NCBI GenBank assembly: GCA_016937035.1
Contig: JAFGWS010000062.1
Span: 1 to 34,955, forward strand
Source of the DNA: Pontiellaceae bacterium
Lineage (GTDB): Bacteria > Verrucomicrobiota > Kiritimatiellia > Kiritimatiellales > Pontiellaceae
DNA: 34,955 bases
Reading direction: 5' to 3'
Below the pieces are notes generated by a model that was not told the DNA's origin, did no database searches, and saw only the letters and a list, made by a program, of their open reading frames with translations. The position numbers and the translations under genes are program-made. This document shows positions 16,461 to 24,975 of this stretch, in pieces; the stretch's first letter is position 1, and each line of letters begins with the position of its first letter.

Positions 16461-17055
16461 CCTCCACTCGCTTGGTAATGGTGCGCTGCAGCCAGATCAG
16501 GAGGCCGAGAATAATGAATGCGCCCGGGGCGAGCAGCGCCAGCCCGTTGGGAACATAGCTTTCGGGGAGCAGCCGAATCCCGAACCAGGAGCCGGAACCG
16601 AGAATTTCGCGGATCGATGCGACGGAGATCAGAACGATGCCGTAGCCGATACCATTGCCCAGTCCATCGAGCGCCGAGGCGCCCGGCGGATTCTGCAGCG
16701 CAAAGGCCTCGGCGCGGCCCATGACGATACAGTTGGTAATGATGAGCCCGACGAAGACGCTCAGCTGCTTGCTGATGTCGAACAGGAACGCTTTGAGAAG
16801 CTGGTCGGCCACGATGACCAACGAAGAAATAACGGCCATTTCAACAATCATGCGGATGCCGCTCGGAATGGCGTTGCGCATCAGCGAAATGATAACGTTG
16901 GAGAGCGTGACGACCGCCGTCAGCGCCAGTGCCATCACGAGCGCAGTTTCCACTTTTACCGTCACCGCCAGCGCGGAGCAGATGCCCAGCACCTGAACGG
17001 TGATCGGGTTGTTATCCGAAAACGGATCCATCAACAGTTTCTTTGCGGAAGCCAT
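16456..17055 (-). CDS. nqrD: Na+-translocating NADH:quinone reductase subunit D
   Basis: Integral membrane subunit, paralogous to NqrE, with about six helices; together they bind the intramembrane iron and line the sodium channel. The 199 residues include the N-terminal [23 protein letters not shown], with the conserved Cys at about residue 26, [15 protein letters not shown] (about 104-118) and [13 protein letters not shown]. The start follows nqrC by 2 bp and has GGAGG upstream. The stop codon lies at the edge of a tetranucleotide microsatellite. Normal length for the family. Confidence 0.96.
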
Positions 17056-17057
17056 GG

Positions 17058-17696
17058 TCAGTTCTCCCTCCGTGTTTTGAAATAATCGGCGTACGCGGCG
17101 GCATCCTTGCGGAGCAGGTTCTGAACGCCCTGACTCGTCAGCGTTGCGCCGGAGATGCCGTCGACCTCAATATCGCCCTTCGCCATGCCGGGTTTAACGA
17201 CGGTGAACTCGGTGGGGAGGCCGGCTTCGTAGAGTTTCTTGCCGACAAACCGATCCTGGAAGTAGGCCTTCTCAATCTCGGCACCCAGGCCGGCCGTTTC
17301 CTCGTGTTTATAAAAGGTGATACCCGCGATGGTTTCGAGATCGGCTTCCACGGCGACATAGCCGTAAAGGGTGCCCCACAAGCCTTTCCCGGAAATCGGG
17401 AAGGCATATTTCGAAGGTTCCGCCGCGCCGTCGTCGGTCCAGGTGAATAGAGGCAGTCCGTTGTCGGTTTTAATTTGGGTCACGTTGTTTTCGAACGCGG
17501 CTTCAATCTTTTCGCGCGGCCACGCCGTTTTGTCAGCCACGTTAATACCGAACGCTTTCACAATATTGCGCTGCTCATCAAATTTCTGATTGGCCTCAAT
17601 GCGGGTTTTCAGGACGGCTGCTGTGCCCGAAAGAAGCAGGCTGCACGCAATGCAGATGACTGCCGCGAAGGTGAGGGTTTTTGTCTCATCACGCAT
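17058..17696 (-). CDS. nqrC: Na+-translocating NADH:quinone reductase subunit C
   Basis: Periplasm-facing flavoprotein with one N-terminal membrane helix (about 9-30). The covalent FMN acceptor is Thr185 in [10 protein letters not shown] (179-188), the standard flavinylation motif. The conserved [19 protein letters not shown] and TAGLGAEI segments are present. At 212 residues it is shorter than the Vibrio protein (about 257) but keeps all core motifs. The start has GGAG about ten bases upstream and overlaps the nqrB stop by 8 bp. A separate flavin transferase (ApbE) would be needed and is not in this window. Confidence 0.96.
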   Translation of the reverse strand: MRDETKTLTFAAVICIACSLLLSGTAAVLKTRIEANQKFDEQRNIVKAFGINVADKTAWPREKIEAAFENNVTQIKTDNGLPLFTWTDDGAAEPSKYAFPISGKGLWGTLYGYVAVEADLETIAGITFYKHEETAGLGAEIEKAYFQDRFVGKKLYEAGLPTEFTVVKPGMAKGDIEVDGISGATLTSQGVQNLLRKDAAAYADYFKTRREN

Positions 17697-18915
17697 GGTT
17701 CAGGCTCCTTGCGTAGGCGCTTCTCTTTTTGATGTGGGCTTGCACCACAAAGTGGTCGATCAGCGGCGCCATAACATTCATGAACAGAATTGCGAGCATG
17801 GTGCCTTCGGGGAATGCACCAACAATGCGGAAGAGCACGGTCAGCGCACCGATCAGGAAGCCGTAAATCCATTTTCCGGTATTGGTCGCTGCGCCGGAGA
17901 CCGGGTCGGTCGCCATAAAGACAATACCGAAGAGGAAGCCGCCCATGACCAGATGATAGAAGAAGGGGAGGGCGGTGTAGGGGTTGTCGATCGGCAGCAC
18001 GTTAAAGAGGGCGCCCATGGCCGCACAGCCGATGATCCCGCTGAGCATAATCCGCCACGAGGCAATGCCGCAGACGAGGAGAACGATCATACCCAACAGA
18101 ATGGCAATCACCGATGTCGATCCAATGCAGCCCGGAATCGTGCCGAGCGTCATGTCCCACAGGCTGTAGCCCGCCTCATGCAACGTCGCTGCAGCGTTCG
18201 CGCCCTTTTCTGCGGCGGAGGCCACCGCGAGCGGCGTGGCCTGCGTTACCACATCGGCGGAACTGCTTGCTGTTCCAAGGAGCTTGTCGATCAGCGGGTT
18301 AGCGTTCAACGAACCCACCCAGACCGTGTCGCCGGAGATCCATTTGGGATGCGCAAAAAAGAGAAACGCGCGGGCAGTGAGCGCCGGGTTTAAAATGTTA
18401 TAGCCCACACCGCCGAAAATTTCTTTGCCGATTACGATGCCGAACGAGATACCGACGGCCACCTGCCAGAGCGGAATCGTCGGGGGAAGCACCAGCGGGA
18501 ACAGCAGACCGGTAACGAGGAAGCCCTCGTTGATTTCGTGCCGCCGCACAACGGCAAAGAGCACCTCCCAGATCCCGCCCACGAGATAGGAGACAAACAC
18601 GATCGGCAGGACCATCGCCGAGCCGCGCAGTAGATCGGCCTTAAGCGTCGCGTCAATGCCGTTGGCCAGATTAAACTGATGCCCCGCGTTCCAGATGCCG
18701 AAGAAAAGGCAGGGCATCAGGGCGTAGATCACAAGGATCATCAGGCGTTTCTGGTCCATGGCGTCGCGCACGTGCGGCGCGCTGTGCGTCACCTCCGCCG
18801 GTGTTCGCGCAAAGGTGTCGCCGGCTTCGTAGAGCGGATAGAGCCGCGCCAATTTGCCGCCCTTTTTAAAGTGAGGCGCCACCTTCTTTTCCATGAGATT
18901 GAATAGGATTTTCAT
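17689..18915 (-). CDS. nqrB: Na+-translocating NADH:quinone reductase subunit B
   Basis: Main membrane subunit, with about ten helices, a covalent FMN, riboflavin and the quinone site. Motifs: HVRDAMDQKRLMILVIYALMP near the N-terminus, FLVTGLLFPL, IFGGVGYNILNPALTARAFLFFAHP, and DPVSGA near the C-terminus. The presumed FMN-bearing Thr is in VVTQATPLA, where SGAT is usual. The frame is open to a GTG at 18930, but that codon lies in the terminal repeat of a GxxExxY cassette, so the ATG at 18915 (MKILFNLMEKK) is preferred, giving 408 residues. No clear Shine-Dalgarno sequence remains because the repeat ends 9 bp before this ATG. Confidence 0.95.
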   Translation of the reverse strand: MKILFNLMEKKVAPHFKKGGKLARLYPLYEAGDTFARTPAEVTHSAPHVRDAMDQKRLMILVIYALMPCLFFGIWNAGHQFNLANGIDATLKADLLRGSAMVLPIVFVSYLVGGIWEVLFAVVRRHEINEGFLVTGLLFPLVLPPTIPLWQVAVGISFGIVIGKEIFGGVGYNILNPALTARAFLFFAHPKWISGDTVWVGSLNANPLIDKLLGTASSSADVVTQATPLAVASAAEKGANAAATLHEAGYSLWDMTLGTIPGCIGSTSVIAILLGMIVLLVCGIASWRIMLSGIIGCAAMGALFNVLPIDNPYTALPFFYHLVMGGFLFGIVFMATDPVSGAATNTGKWIYGFLIGALTVLFRIVGAFPEGTMLAILFMNVMAPLIDHFVVQAHIKKRSAYARSLNHA

Positions 18916-18924
18916 ATCATTTTT

Positions 18925-18955
18925 ATCCACAGATTTCTCAGATTACCTCAGATTA
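18925..18955. repeat. Terminal inverted repeat (nqrB side) of GxxExxY cassette 2
   Basis: A 31-bp arm starting ATCCACAGATTTCTCAGATT; its inverted partner is at 19341-19371 with three mismatches. The arm is built of iterated CACAGATTT / CTCAGATTA / CTCAGATTA units about 9-10 bp apart. It includes the GxxExxY stop codon and ends just upstream of the nqrB start. Confidence 0.85.
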
Positions 18956-19336
18956 GTTGACAAGCCTTTTGTATTGAAGTGACTGAGTTCCAAAATTGAG
19001 GAGCAATCCCTTTTTAGAATGACTGGCTTTCAAATAGTTTATTTCCTGTGCAGTTTCTTTCCCCGTTAGTGCATCGATTGCTTTAACCTCCACCGGAATG
19101 GTTCCGAAACAGAAAAAGTCGACGCGGTACGTTGATTCCAATTTTTCTCCTTTATATGAAATCGGCAGTTCCTGCTCCTTTGAAAATGGGATTCCTCGAT
19201 GAGCAAATTCGATGGCCAATGCTTCCTGATAAACTCGTTCGAGAAAGCCGCAGCCCAGCTCCTTATGAACTTCCATTGCTGCACCAATAATGGCGTAGGT
19301 TTCAGGATCATCTTTGGCTGTGTATTTAATATTCAT
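18953..19336 (-). CDS. GxxExxY protein (PD-(D/E)XK-like) between nqrA and nqrB
   Basis: A 127-residue GxxExxY-family protein with the naming motif G30-F-L-E33-R-V-Y36 and a full candidate nuclease motif: D73 in YRVDFFCFG and E83-V-K85 in [11 protein letters not shown]. The tail ([30 protein letters not shown]) aligns with the second copy at 15909-16301, but the two are clearly diverged, so they entered separately or long ago. The stop codon lies in one terminal repeat and the start lies only a few bases from the other, making a compact 447-bp cassette. Same direction as nqr. Molecular function of the family is unknown. Confidence 0.88.
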   Translation of the reverse strand: MNIKYTAKDDPETYAIIGAAMEVHKELGCGFLERVYQEALAIEFAHRGIPFSKEQELPISYKGEKLESTYRVDFFCFGTIPVEVKAIDALTGKETAQEINYLKASHSKKGLLLNFGTQSLQYKRLVN

Positions 19337-19340
19337 TTAA

Positions 19341-19371
19341 TAATCTGAGTAAATCTGCGAAATCTGTGGAT
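19341..19371. repeat. Terminal inverted repeat (nqrA side) of GxxExxY cassette 2
   Basis: A 31-bp arm ending AAATCTGTGGAT, inverted partner of 18925-18955. It ends 5 bp before the nqrA stop codon. No target-site duplication was found outside the two arms. Confidence 0.85.
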
Positions 19372-19376
19372 TAAGG

Positions 19377-20732
19377 TCAGAGTCCTTCGTTTTCAATTTC
19401 TTCGAGGCCGCGTTTGATAATGCCGCAGACGTCGGTTTTGTGCGGGTCGGTAAAGGCCGCCAGCGCGAAGTCTTCCGGGTCGGTTTCGAGAATGCCGAGC
19501 TGAATCATCTCCTCCGTGTCGTGCGCGAGTGCCGCGCGGACGAGAACGTCGGTCATAATATTGAGCGGCTGATAGCGGTCCATCCAGCCTGTTACAACCA
19601 TCGCGCGCTTGCTGCCGTGCAGGTTGGTACCGAGTTTCCACTCCTTCTTGCGGCTCAGCAACGTGGAGAGCGCAACGCGATGAGCGCTGTATTGAAACAG
19701 CCCCGGCGTGGTCCATCCGAAGAGATGGCGCGAGCGGTCCTCTTCGAGGGAAAAAAACTCAGCGCCGTAATAGCGTACGGCGGACTCCGCCGTCACCTGA
19801 TCGCCCCAGAGGACATTACCGGAAATAATGCGGACCTCGTCGCCCTCCAGCGCCTCTTCGAAGAGGGGTTTAAGGTCAGCGCCAAGAGGGACGCGATAAT
19901 GTTTTCGGTATTCCTCCTTCACCGCCGGTCCGCCCAATGCAATCACTTTGGTCTGCGGAAGCTCGCCGGTCTGCAGCAGTTTGCCGATCAGAATGACATC
20001 CTGAGCCGGGATGGTGTAAACCGCATCGCCTGGAAGGATAGGGGATATGCGGTTGATATGTACACTGGTGTTGCCCGCCGGATGTTTGCCGGAGAAGGTG
20101 TGATTTTCAACCTGTTCAACGTGGGGGATTTCGGCTCCGGCCATTTTGCACAGATGTACTTTGCCCTCTGTCAACTTGGCCATGGCATCGAGTCCGAGCT
20201 GGAAAGCTTCTTCATCGCCCCGAAGAATCAGACTGAAGTCGGCCTGAAAGGGGGCGGTTCCGGCGGCGTTTACAAAAACGGCTTTGGGCGAGGTGGCGGG
20301 GTCGGCAATCCTGGAAAACGGACGTTGTTTGATCAGCGGCCACAATCCGCTGTGGAGCAGGTGATCGACCAGTTGCTCGCGGGTGAGTGCCTTCAGCGAA
20401 TCGCGGTTGTAGGATTCGAATGTGACGCTCTCATCCTGCTTTGCGCGCTCGATAACGATTTCCGCCGGAAACCGGCGCGCCCCTAAATGGATCGCCTTAA
20501 TCGTTCCTGCGCAGGGTGACCGAAAGCGCATGCGCTCATCCTTTTTATTTTCAAAAAGAAGGTCTCCGCGCTTAATCAAATCGCCCGCTTCAATTTTTAA
20601 ACGCGGTTTAACGCCCTCGAATTCGGTCGGGTAAACCGAAAAGGTCTGCGGTTGGGCATACGCTTCTATTTCGGCTTTCGGCTTTCCTGATATTCTGAGA
20701 TTGAAGCCTTTGCTTATTTTAAACTCGGCCAC
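19377..20732 (-). CDS. nqrA: Na+-translocating NADH:quinone reductase subunit A
   Basis: Cytoplasm-facing subunit that contacts the quinone-reducing site of Na+-NQR. The 451 residues are close to the Vibrio length (about 446). Recognisable segments are the N-terminal ISKGFNLRISGKP, VKPRLKIEAGDLIKRGDLLFENKK, RFRSPCAGTIKAIHLGARR, DRYQPLNIMTDVL, and the C-terminal EEMIQLGILETDPEDFALAAF. It starts with GTG, with AAGGAG seven bases upstream. It follows the prenyl synthase gene by 26 bp and is first of the nqr genes; a GxxExxY cassette sits between it and nqrB. Confidence 0.96.
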   Translation of the reverse strand: MAEFKISKGFNLRISGKPKAEIEAYAQPQTFSVYPTEFEGVKPRLKIEAGDLIKRGDLLFENKKDERMRFRSPCAGTIKAIHLGARRFPAEIVIERAKQDESVTFESYNRDSLKALTREQLVDHLLHSGLWPLIKQRPFSRIADPATSPKAVFVNAAGTAPFQADFSLILRGDEEAFQLGLDAMAKLTEGKVHLCKMAGAEIPHVEQVENHTFSGKHPAGNTSVHINRISPILPGDAVYTIPAQDVILIGKLLQTGELPQTKVIALGGPAVKEEYRKHYRVPLGADLKPLFEEALEGDEVRIISGNVLWGDQVTAESAVRYYGAEFFSLEEDRSRHLFGWTTPGLFQYSAHRVALSTLLSRKKEWKLGTNLHGSKRAMVVTGWMDRYQPLNIMTDVLVRAALAHDTEEMIQLGILETDPEDFALAAFTDPHKTDVCGIIKRGLEEIENEGL

Positions 20733-20758
20733 GACGGGCTCCTTGTTTGGGTTGTGCG

Positions 20759-21670
20759 TTACGCGAAAATCAGATGCTTCTTGAGAATGGGCTTTATAGC
20801 GGATTCGATGAACTCATACCATGTTATTTGCAGTTCAGGCCACGCATTCAGTTGTTGAGCCGAAGCATCCAGCAGCGTGTATATATACGCAGTCGAATCC
20901 TGCGGAGCATCCTTTTTAGCCGTGATCGCCGTGGTCTTTCCTCGTTGATCATCGGTTCCCAGTGTTTTTCCGGAAACGGCCTCATTCCCGGAGGCATCGA
21001 GTATGTCGTCGGCCAACTGGTAGACGGTGCCCAGAAGGTAACCGGCTTCGCGCAGAGCAGCAGTCTGTTCTGCTGATCCATCGCTGCTTGCGATAGCGGA
21101 AAAGGCGAAAAGCGATCCGGTCTTTGCGCGGGCAATCTGTTCACACTCCGCCCAGCTTCCCGGCGATCCGCGCAACAGCAGTTCCTGCTCCACTTCGGCG
21201 ACACAGACCTGCGCTGACATTTGAATGAGTTCCCGCAGAAGGTCAGGACGGTTGATTTCGGTCAGGAGATTCAGGCCTTTAACGACAAGCAGGTCGCCGA
21301 AGAGGATGGCTCCGTTGATTCCATGCTTCTTCCAAAATGTCGGTGCACCGCGACGCAGGGTGCCGCCGTCAATTACATCATCGTGCAGCAGGCTGGCCGT
21401 GTGAATAATCTCCACTGCAGCGGCCGCATGAATCAGCGTCTGTTCGTCGAGCCCGTTGGCTTGGCCGACGGTGAGCAACAGCTGAGAACGCAGCATTTTA
21501 CCGCAGGCCGGCAGGTTGTTGTTGGCGGGAAGGAGTTGAGACAGACGGGTGCCGTTCAGACAGTTCAGCATAACCGACTGAACGTTTGCTAATTGCTCTT
21601 CGATGGAATTGGAATCCATAAACATCTGTCTATTAATGCCGAGGGTTTGGATCATGTCAATCTTGCGCAC
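20759..21670 (-). CDS. Trans-polyprenyl diphosphate synthase
   Basis: Condenses isopentenyl diphosphate units onto an allylic primer to make a long prenyl chain; cytosolic, Mg2+ dependent. The 303 residues carry GKMLR (57-61), the first Asp-rich motif LLHDDVID (95-101), RRGAPTFW, and the second Asp-rich motif YQLADDILD (217-225) followed by a GKTLGTD loop. The start is the GTG at 21670, with GGAGG about ten bases upstream; ATG codons at 21655 or 21619 are alternatives. Located 26 bp upstream of nqrA, probably in the same transcript, which suggests it makes the side chain of the quinone used by Na+-NQR (inference). Chain length cannot be told by eye. Confidence 0.9.
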   Translation of the reverse strand: MRKIDMIQTLGINRQMFMDSNSIEEQLANVQSVMLNCLNGTRLSQLLPANNNLPACGKMLRSQLLLTVGQANGLDEQTLIHAAAAVEIIHTASLLHDDVIDGGTLRRGAPTFWKKHGINGAILFGDLLVVKGLNLLTEINRPDLLRELIQMSAQVCVAEVEQELLLRGSPGSWAECEQIARAKTGSLFAFSAIASSDGSAEQTAALREAGYLLGTVYQLADDILDASGNEAVSGKTLGTDDQRGKTTAITAKKDAPQDSTAYIYTLLDASAQQLNAWPELQITWYEFIESAIKPILKKHLIFA

Positions 21671-21846
21671 CGGTAAGAAGCCTCCGGATATTCCGATCTG
21701 TTCAAATGGTCAGGTTGTGAAAAACGATCATCTCGCATTGCCCTCGCGCGTCAGTTTTTTGAGTGTGTTTCGTAAATGCGACGTCCTCGTCTAAACCATC
21801 TTTTGCTGATTGCGGTGTTTGTTCAATTGCCGCTCAAAGGGCTGCG

Positions 21847-22977
21847 TTACATTTCTTCAGCCTTCGAGCTTGGGGCAGGTTGATAGAGAGCAGTAGGCCA
21901 GCCGCCAAAGGTGTCGCCCCAGCCGGTACTCCCTTCCAAATAATAGACCGTCCCGCTTCCGCCCTCAAAAACATTATCCGGAGCTGTGGGCGCATTCCCT
22001 TCGAAATAGACCTCATGCAGTCTGGTGCATTTGTTGAACGCAGAGTCGCCGATCTGGGTGACGCCGCTGCCAATCACCACCTCCGTCAGGCAGGTGCATT
22101 CTTCGAACGCATCATAGAGAATGCGGGTGACACTGTCGGGGATCACTACTTCTGTCAGATTAGAACAATTAAGGAACATCCCCCAGCCAATGGTGGTGAC
22201 ACCGTTGGGAATCACCACCTCCGTCAGACTGGAACATGTGGCGAACGCATAGAGGCGAATGTTGGTGACGCTGTCGGAGATCACCACATTTGTTAGGCTG
22301 GTGCATCCGGAGAACGCAAACATATCAATGCTGGTGACGCTGTTGGGAATCACCACTTCCGTCAGGCCGGTGCATCTACGGAACGTACTTTCGCCAATGG
22401 TGGTGACGCTGTCGGGGATCACCACATTCGTCAGACTAGTGCATCCATAGAACGCCTCATCGCCAATGGTAGTGACACTGTCGGGGATCGCATAGGAGAC
22501 CAATCCTCCGGGAACCTGAACCAGCCTTGAGAGTGCCTTATTAAACAGCACGCCGTCTAGGCTGGCGTAGCTCGAGTTTTCAGCAGCCACGGTAATGTTT
22601 TTCAGACTGGTGCATCCACTGAACGCCCCCTCGCCAATGGTGGTGACGCTATCGGGAATCACCACTTCCGTCAGGCCGGTGCATCCTTCGAACGCCCCAC
22701 CGAATAGACCCTCGCCAATGGTGATAACGCTGTCGGGGATCACCACATTCGTCAGATTGGTGCATTCGCGGAACGCAAAGGAGCTGATCTTGGTAACGGG
22801 ATAACCGTCGATGATACTCGGGATTTCGACATGGCCCCCGGTACCCGTATAGCCGGTTATGGTGATGGCGACGCTGTTGGTGGTGTAGGTGAATGGCACT
22901 GCATCGGCCAAGGACGTTGAAGTCCATGTGATGGGAAGGATCAGCATCAGTAGCGCGGCCGGGTAGTTGGGTTTCAT
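21847..22977 (-). CDS. Secreted BspA-like leucine-rich-repeat protein
   Basis: A 376-residue exported protein with an N-terminal signal peptide (hydrophobic stretch about 6-20, likely cleaved near SLADA). It then has about ten LRR_5/BspA-type repeats of 23 residues with consensus F-x-x-C-T-x-L-T-x-V-V-I-P-D-S-V-T-x-I-G-x-x-A. The third unit is interrupted by a longer island (ENSSYASLDGVLFNKALSRLV), usual for this family. The C-terminal NAPTAPDNVFEGGSGTVYYLEGSTGW segment caps the solenoid. Start supported by AGGAG seven bases upstream. Such proteins are surface adhesins or binding proteins; the ligand is unknown. A 176-bp gap separates it from the prenyl synthase gene. Confidence 0.87.
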   Translation of the reverse strand: MKPNYPAALLMLILPITWTSTSLADAVPFTYTTNSVAITITGYTGTGGHVEIPSIIDGYPVTKISSFAFRECTNLTNVVIPDSVITIGEGLFGGAFEGCTGLTEVVIPDSVTTIGEGAFSGCTSLKNITVAAENSSYASLDGVLFNKALSRLVQVPGGLVSYAIPDSVTTIGDEAFYGCTSLTNVVIPDSVTTIGESTFRRCTGLTEVVIPNSVTSIDMFAFSGCTSLTNVVISDSVTNIRLYAFATCSSLTEVVIPNGVTTIGWGMFLNCSNLTEVVIPDSVTRILYDAFEECTCLTEVVIGSGVTQIGDSAFNKCTRLHEVYFEGNAPTAPDNVFEGGSGTVYYLEGSTGWGDTFGGWPTALYQPAPSSKAEEM

Positions 22978-23383
22978 CTCATACTCCTGTATAAAATAGG
23001 TCGTTCATCTCTCATTTTGTGGTTCAGTCCGCCACGTAACCTTTTGAGAACATAATGCGGCAAAAAGATCGAACAATCAAATCCTGTTGCCGCAAATGTT
23101 GCATAAGCCCCAATCTTGTATGTTTTCCCTCCGCGCCGCCGCGCCTCTGCGAGATGATAAACACACACCCAGCGCTTGATGCAAATACAGATGAGCAGGT
23201 AGGGATGCCCGCAATACGGATAAGGCAGGCGAAACCTCGCCCTCCGTTACGTGTTTGCAAATCCGTTTGTAGTTCACGTTTCAGGGTGTCCTGGTTGGGT
23301 TTGAGCTTTGGCCGATTTGGGGATTGCATTTAAAAATTTAGTAGTTCATAAACGCAGTAAATTATAAACCAAAGGAGATGAAC
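22978..23383. other. Repeat-bearing intergenic region without a supported gene
   Basis: No convincing gene was found in this 406-bp stretch; short open frames here translate repeats. It holds a CTCCGCGCC...CGCGCCTCTGCGAG stretch at 23130-23153 that looks like a dispersed repeat, a small hairpin GGCGA-AACC-TCGCC at 23228-23241, and a diverged half copy of the REP-like element at 23266-23294. The last bases carry the AAAGGAG ribosome-binding site (23371-23377) of the next gene. Confidence 0.55.
23266..23294. repeat. Diverged half REP-like element
   Basis: CGTTTGTAGTTCACG followed by TTTCAGGGTG matches the reverse strand of the element at 13759-13817 (CGTTTGTAGTTCACG then CTTCAGCGTG) with only a few differences, but the second hairpin is not kept. 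Confidence 0.55.
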
Positions 23384-23863
23384 ATGAAGATTCCTGTAAC
23401 GCTGAAGCACAAGCCGGTCATTGTCTCGGAGGATTACGCGGCCATCGATGGAAGAAACGCAAACCAATCGGATGCGCAGGGGCTTTCGCTGGGACTTGCG
23501 CAGTGGAATGACCGCGGGCGGATCGATATTTCCGCCAAGGTGTGGCGGCATACCGGGGGAAAGTGGTCGAGACAATCCGAGGAGCTTCCTCTGCATCGGG
23601 TGCTGGATCTGGCGATCCTCGTCTGCCGGTCTCTGGAATATTTCCGGGAGGCGTACAGAATCCCGGGGCTTTATGATCCGCAGCATCCGCAGATCGACCG
23701 CATCGGGTTGCAGGGTGACGCCATGACCGTGTCGGTATGCACCGACAATCCCATGATTGACGAGGACATCCAGCTCTTCCGTGACGCGCTCGGCAAGGAC
23801 GACGAACTGATCGGCGAGCGCCTTGCATCTCTTTCCCGCCTGCTGAAAGAAATGGGATATTGA
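23384..23863 (+). CDS. Conserved hypothetical protein, DUF6530-like
   Basis: A small (about 159 residues) soluble protein with no signal peptide or membrane segment. Distinctive stretches are LKHKPVIVSEDYAAIDGRNANQSDAQGL, LGLAQWNDRGRIDISAKVWRHTGGKWSRQSEELPLHRVLDLAIL, DRIGLQGDAMTVSVCTDNP and IGERLASLSRLLKEMGY; I recall these from the family labelled DUF6530, which has no known function. The ATG at 23384 is chosen over 23378 because AAAGGAG ends directly at 23377, leaving a proper spacing only for the second. No operon partner: the next plus-strand gene is about 160 bp away. Family recognition is from memory and moderate. Confidence 0.65.
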   Translation: MKIPVTLKHKPVIVSEDYAAIDGRNANQSDAQGLSLGLAQWNDRGRIDISAKVWRHTGGKWSRQSEELPLHRVLDLAILVCRSLEYFREAYRIPGLYDPQHPQIDRIGLQGDAMTVSVCTDNPMIDEDIQLFRDALGKDDELIGERLASLSRLLKEMGY

Positions 23864-24021
23864 AATGATGGGGAGAGAAAGAGGGAAATCGATCATCAGG
23901 GGACCGCTTCCAGATGCAGCAGTTGGCTTCTTTTTCTTTCGATTTCAAAAAGATTTCCGCATGACATAAGGGATATTTTCAGATAGGTTCCAGCGATCAT
24001 CAAATAACACTCGGGACCATT

Positions 24022-24975
24022 ATGAAAAGAACGCTGCTCTTTATTTGTGCCGGACTGGTGCCTCTCGCCTTCGGCAATGAAATTGTACTTAAAGGGGGGA
24101 CACGGATTGAGGCTCCCGTCATTAAACAAACCGACGATGCCATGATCGTGGATCTCGAGTTCGATGTGTTGAGAATTCCAAAAAGCGAGATTCTTTCGGT
24201 CTTTGAAAAAATCGGCACCACCGAACTGCCGATCGCTGAAACCAGCGAAAACTCGCTCTACAGTGTCGCTGCTTCGAAACGGCTGACCACCTCTGAGGCC
24301 ACCAAACTTTATGCGCCGGCCGTTGTGCTGGTCAAAACGCCGGGCGGACTCGGCTCCGGATTCTTCATTAACAAAGAGGGCTACCTGATCACCAACTTTC
24401 ATGTCATTGCGGGAGAAACCAAGGTTTCCGTGACGCAGTTTCTACAGGAAGGCAAAGTTCTTCGCCGCGTTGTTCATAACGACGTTGAAATTGTGGCCAC
24501 TACACCGTTTCATGACATTGCCATCCTGCGCGTAAAGAATCCGGAAACCGAAATTACTCCGGTTATTTTTGCACCGAAGGAGGAGCTGGGCATCGGCGAA
24601 ACGGTATTTGCGATCGGCAATCCGCTCGGGCTGGAGCGCTCGGTCACGGAAGGCGTACTCAGCCAGACGCATCGAAACTTTGAAGGGATTCTTTATCTCC
24701 AAATTGATGCACCGGTAAACCCGGGCAACTCCGGCGGTCCGCTGTTTAATGCGCGCGGGCAGGTGATCGGTATCATCAATATGGGCGTTTCCGACATGGA
24801 GGGGCTGAATTTTGCGATTCCAGCCCGCCACGCCACCTATATGCTGGACCATATCGATGCGTTTGCATACGACGCGAGCAATTCGGAATCGGGCTATGTT
24901 TATCCGGATGCCCCGCGGCGTCCGGGAAAGTTTATGAGCGAACAGGCGGAGGCGGATTATGCTGAAGAACCTTAA
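24022..24975 (+). CDS. Exported trypsin-like serine protease (HtrA/S1C type, no PDZ)
   Basis: A 317-residue periplasmic or secreted protease. A signal peptide spans about residues 1-18 (LAFG-NE). Residues 20-65 form a small beta domain (IVLKGGTRIEAPVI, VLRIPKSEILSVF). The protease domain carries the full catalytic triad: His127 in LITNFHVI, Asp165 in HDIAIL and Ser237 in PGNSGGP, with GSGFFIN and AIGNPLGLERSVTEGVLS typical of HtrA/DegP. The sequence ends shortly after the catalytic domain, so the PDZ domain of DegP is missing. First of four genes for exported proteins; the next gene overlaps its end by 17 bp. The ribosome-binding site is weak. Confidence 0.88.
   Translation: MKRTLLFICAGLVPLAFGNEIVLKGGTRIEAPVIKQTDDAMIVDLEFDVLRIPKSEILSVFEKIGTTELPIAETSENSLYSVAASKRLTTSEATKLYAPAVVLVKTPGGLGSGFFINKEGYLITNFHVIAGETKVSVTQFLQEGKVLRRVVHNDVEIVATTPFHDIAILRVKNPETEITPVIFAPKEELGIGETVFAIGNPLGLERSVTEGVLSQTHRNFEGILYLQIDAPVNPGNSGGPLFNARGQVIGIINMGVSDMEGLNFAIPARHATYMLDHIDAFAYDASNSESGYVYPDAPRRPGKFMSEQAEADYAEEP

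Noticed and set aside
18905..19385. Target-site duplication around GxxExxY cassette 2
   Set aside because: The bases flanking the two 31-bp arms do not match each other, so no duplication can be claimed.
22974..23333. Several short open frames on both strands upstream of the LRR gene
   Set aside because: They translate dispersed repeats (for example TLKRELQT, also found at the other REP copy), so they reflect repeat sequence rather than genes.
23896..24402. A 168-codon minus-strand open frame
   Set aside because: Mostly opposite the serine protease coding sequence; no motifs and no good start.
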